A stretch of DNA of 15,804 nucleotides, taken from contig CAZPEM010000075.1 in the NCBI GenBank assembly GCA_964585575.1, positions 1-15,804 on the forward strand, read 5' to 3'. The position numbers and the translations under genes were made by a program. Under the pieces are notes generated by a model. That model was not told the DNA's origin, ran no database searches, and was given only the letters and a program-made list of their open reading frames with translations. Source of the DNA: UBA4655 sp964585575. Its GTDB lineage: Bacteria > Planctomycetota > Planctomycetia > Pirellulales > UBA1268. Numbering within the stretch: position 1 is the stretch's first letter; every line of letters begins with the position of its first letter. This document shows, piece after piece, positions 14,712 through 15,804 of the stretch.

Positions 14712-15359
14712 CTAGCGGGAGTCCGCGGGTTCGGCCACGATGTCGACGTCCACGTCGAGCAGTTCCTCCGAGGGCTCCTCGAGCCGGCATTCGATCCGCA
14801 CGCCCCAGGGGAGCACCTCCGCCGCGGCGACGTCCACCTCGACGCCGTCGCAGGCGTTCGACACGGCGACCCGCGGCATCGCGGCGAACGGTGGGCAGAA
14901 GCCGACGTGGGCAACCGCCGACCGCGAGCCCTCAGCGAAGCGAACGACGACGCGGCCGGCCGCCGCTTCGGCGACCGAGCCGTCCGGCGATTGCCGCTCG
15001 TACCGCTCGATCCGCTGCACGAGCCTCGAGCCTGGCCAGGGCGACGGCGACGGCAACGGCGACACTGCCCGTTCGGCCGACGCCGGCGGTTCGACCTGCG
15101 GGTCCCGCCCCGCCCGACTCGGGAACCGCGGCCGGAGGGGACGCAGGGCCGCGGCGGCGGCCGCGGTCAGGACGACCGCCGAACCCGAGACGGCGGCGAA
15201 ACCGCCCGCCGACCGCGGATCGATCGCGCCCGCGCCCCATCGCAGGACCAGGGCTGCTGCGGCAACCACCACCGCGACGACCGCGACGCCACCCGCCGAG
15301 AGGCCGAGAGCCTTCAGTGGGGCGGACGGTCCGCGCTCGCTCGCGATCGAGGCATCCAT
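14712..15359 (-). CDS. Two-TM membrane protein with C-terminal soluble domain, unknown function
   Basis: The 215-residue product has a polar start, two hydrophobic helices at about 17-40 and 52-72, a Pro/Ser/Arg-rich linker at 73-112, and a C-terminal domain at about 113-210. That domain has alternating hydrophobic residues as in beta strands (GRVVVRFAEG, VEVDVAAAE, LLDVDVDIVAE) and three cysteines (155, 170, 191). The short loop between the helices and the polar N-terminus suggest both ends face the same side. I recall similar GRVxVxFxxG...FCPPF domains in planctomycete proteins but know no name for them. The ATG at 15359 is 13 nt after the metK stop, without a Shine-Dalgarno; a longer form would overlap metK. 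Codon use looks like its neighbours. Confidence 0.72.
   Translation of the reverse strand: MDASIASERGPSAPLKALGLSAGGVAVVAVVVAAAALVLRWGAGAIDPRSAGGFAAVSGSAVVLTAAAAAALRPLRPRFPSRAGRDPQVEPPASAERAVSPLPSPSPWPGSRLVQRIERYERQSPDGSVAEAAAGRVVVRFAEGSRSAVAHVGFCPPFAAMPRVAVSNACDGVEVDVAAAEVLPWGVRIECRLEEPSEELLDVDVDIVAEPADSR
15040..15063 (-). repeat. 6-nt tandem repeat in the linker of the two-TM protein
   Basis: Four adjacent copies of GGCGAC on the plus strand (the third is GGCAAC) encode, on the minus strand, the Pro-Ser-rich linker SPLPSPSP near residues 100-107. The unit keeps the frame, so copy number could vary the linker length. Confidence 0.6.
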
Positions 15360-15372
15360 GAATGAGGTTGGA

Positions 15373-15804
<432 letters not shown>

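Overview
The window is high-G+C chromosomal DNA, almost entirely coding, with housekeeping and cell-envelope genes and no sign of mobile DNA. The most likely source is a planctomycete (Pirellulales-like). I infer this from the Prc-type protease, the eukaryote-like UDP-sugar pyrophosphorylase in place of a GlmU-type enzyme, the style of the secreted and small membrane hypothetical proteins, and the mix of genes with perfect and with no visible Shine-Dalgarno sequences. No rRNA, tRNA, CRISPR array, insertion sequence or phage gene was seen.

Region 1 (about 38-4909, minus strand, read right to left) is an isoprenoid and cofactor block: a farnesyl-diphosphate-synthase-type prenyltransferase (ispA), 1-deoxy-D-xylulose-5-phosphate synthase (dxs), NAD kinase (nadK, 7 nt after dxs), then a secreted protein of unknown function. 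The order ispA-dxs-nadK recalls the xseAB-ispA-dxs-tlyA-nadK/argR-recN neighbourhood of many bacteria, but without tlyA. A functional link is plausible, since dxs starts the MEP pathway, ispA uses its products and NAD kinase makes the NADP(H) it needs.

Region 2 (5058-9638, plus strand) diverges from ispA. It holds an MFS drug-type exporter, a two-domain CbiX/SirB-type sirohydrochlorin chelatase, and a large S41 tail-specific protease with a signal peptide, a GTG start and a perfect AGGAGG ribosome-binding site.

Region 3 (9692-15804, minus strand) is a tight run of eight genes converging on the protease. In transcription order these are metK (cut by the window edge), a two-TM hypothetical protein, a 37-residue one-TM protein, a UDP-sugar pyrophosphorylase of the eukaryotic UAP type, mannose-1-phosphate guanylyltransferase, a secreted alpha/beta hydrolase, ruvX/yqgF and an atypical NAD-dependent epimerase-like protein. 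The last three are joined by 4-nt ATGA stop/start overlaps, so at least these are probably one translationally coupled message. The two nucleotide-sugar enzymes suggest supply of precursors for envelope polysaccharide or glycosylation.

No stretch over 300 bases lacks a gene; the longest gaps are 7230-7430 and 4910-5057. I found no convincing new multi-gene system. The items most worth a second look are the small membrane protein, the two-TM protein next to metK, the UAP-type enzyme and the coupled hydrolase-ruvX-epimerase trio.
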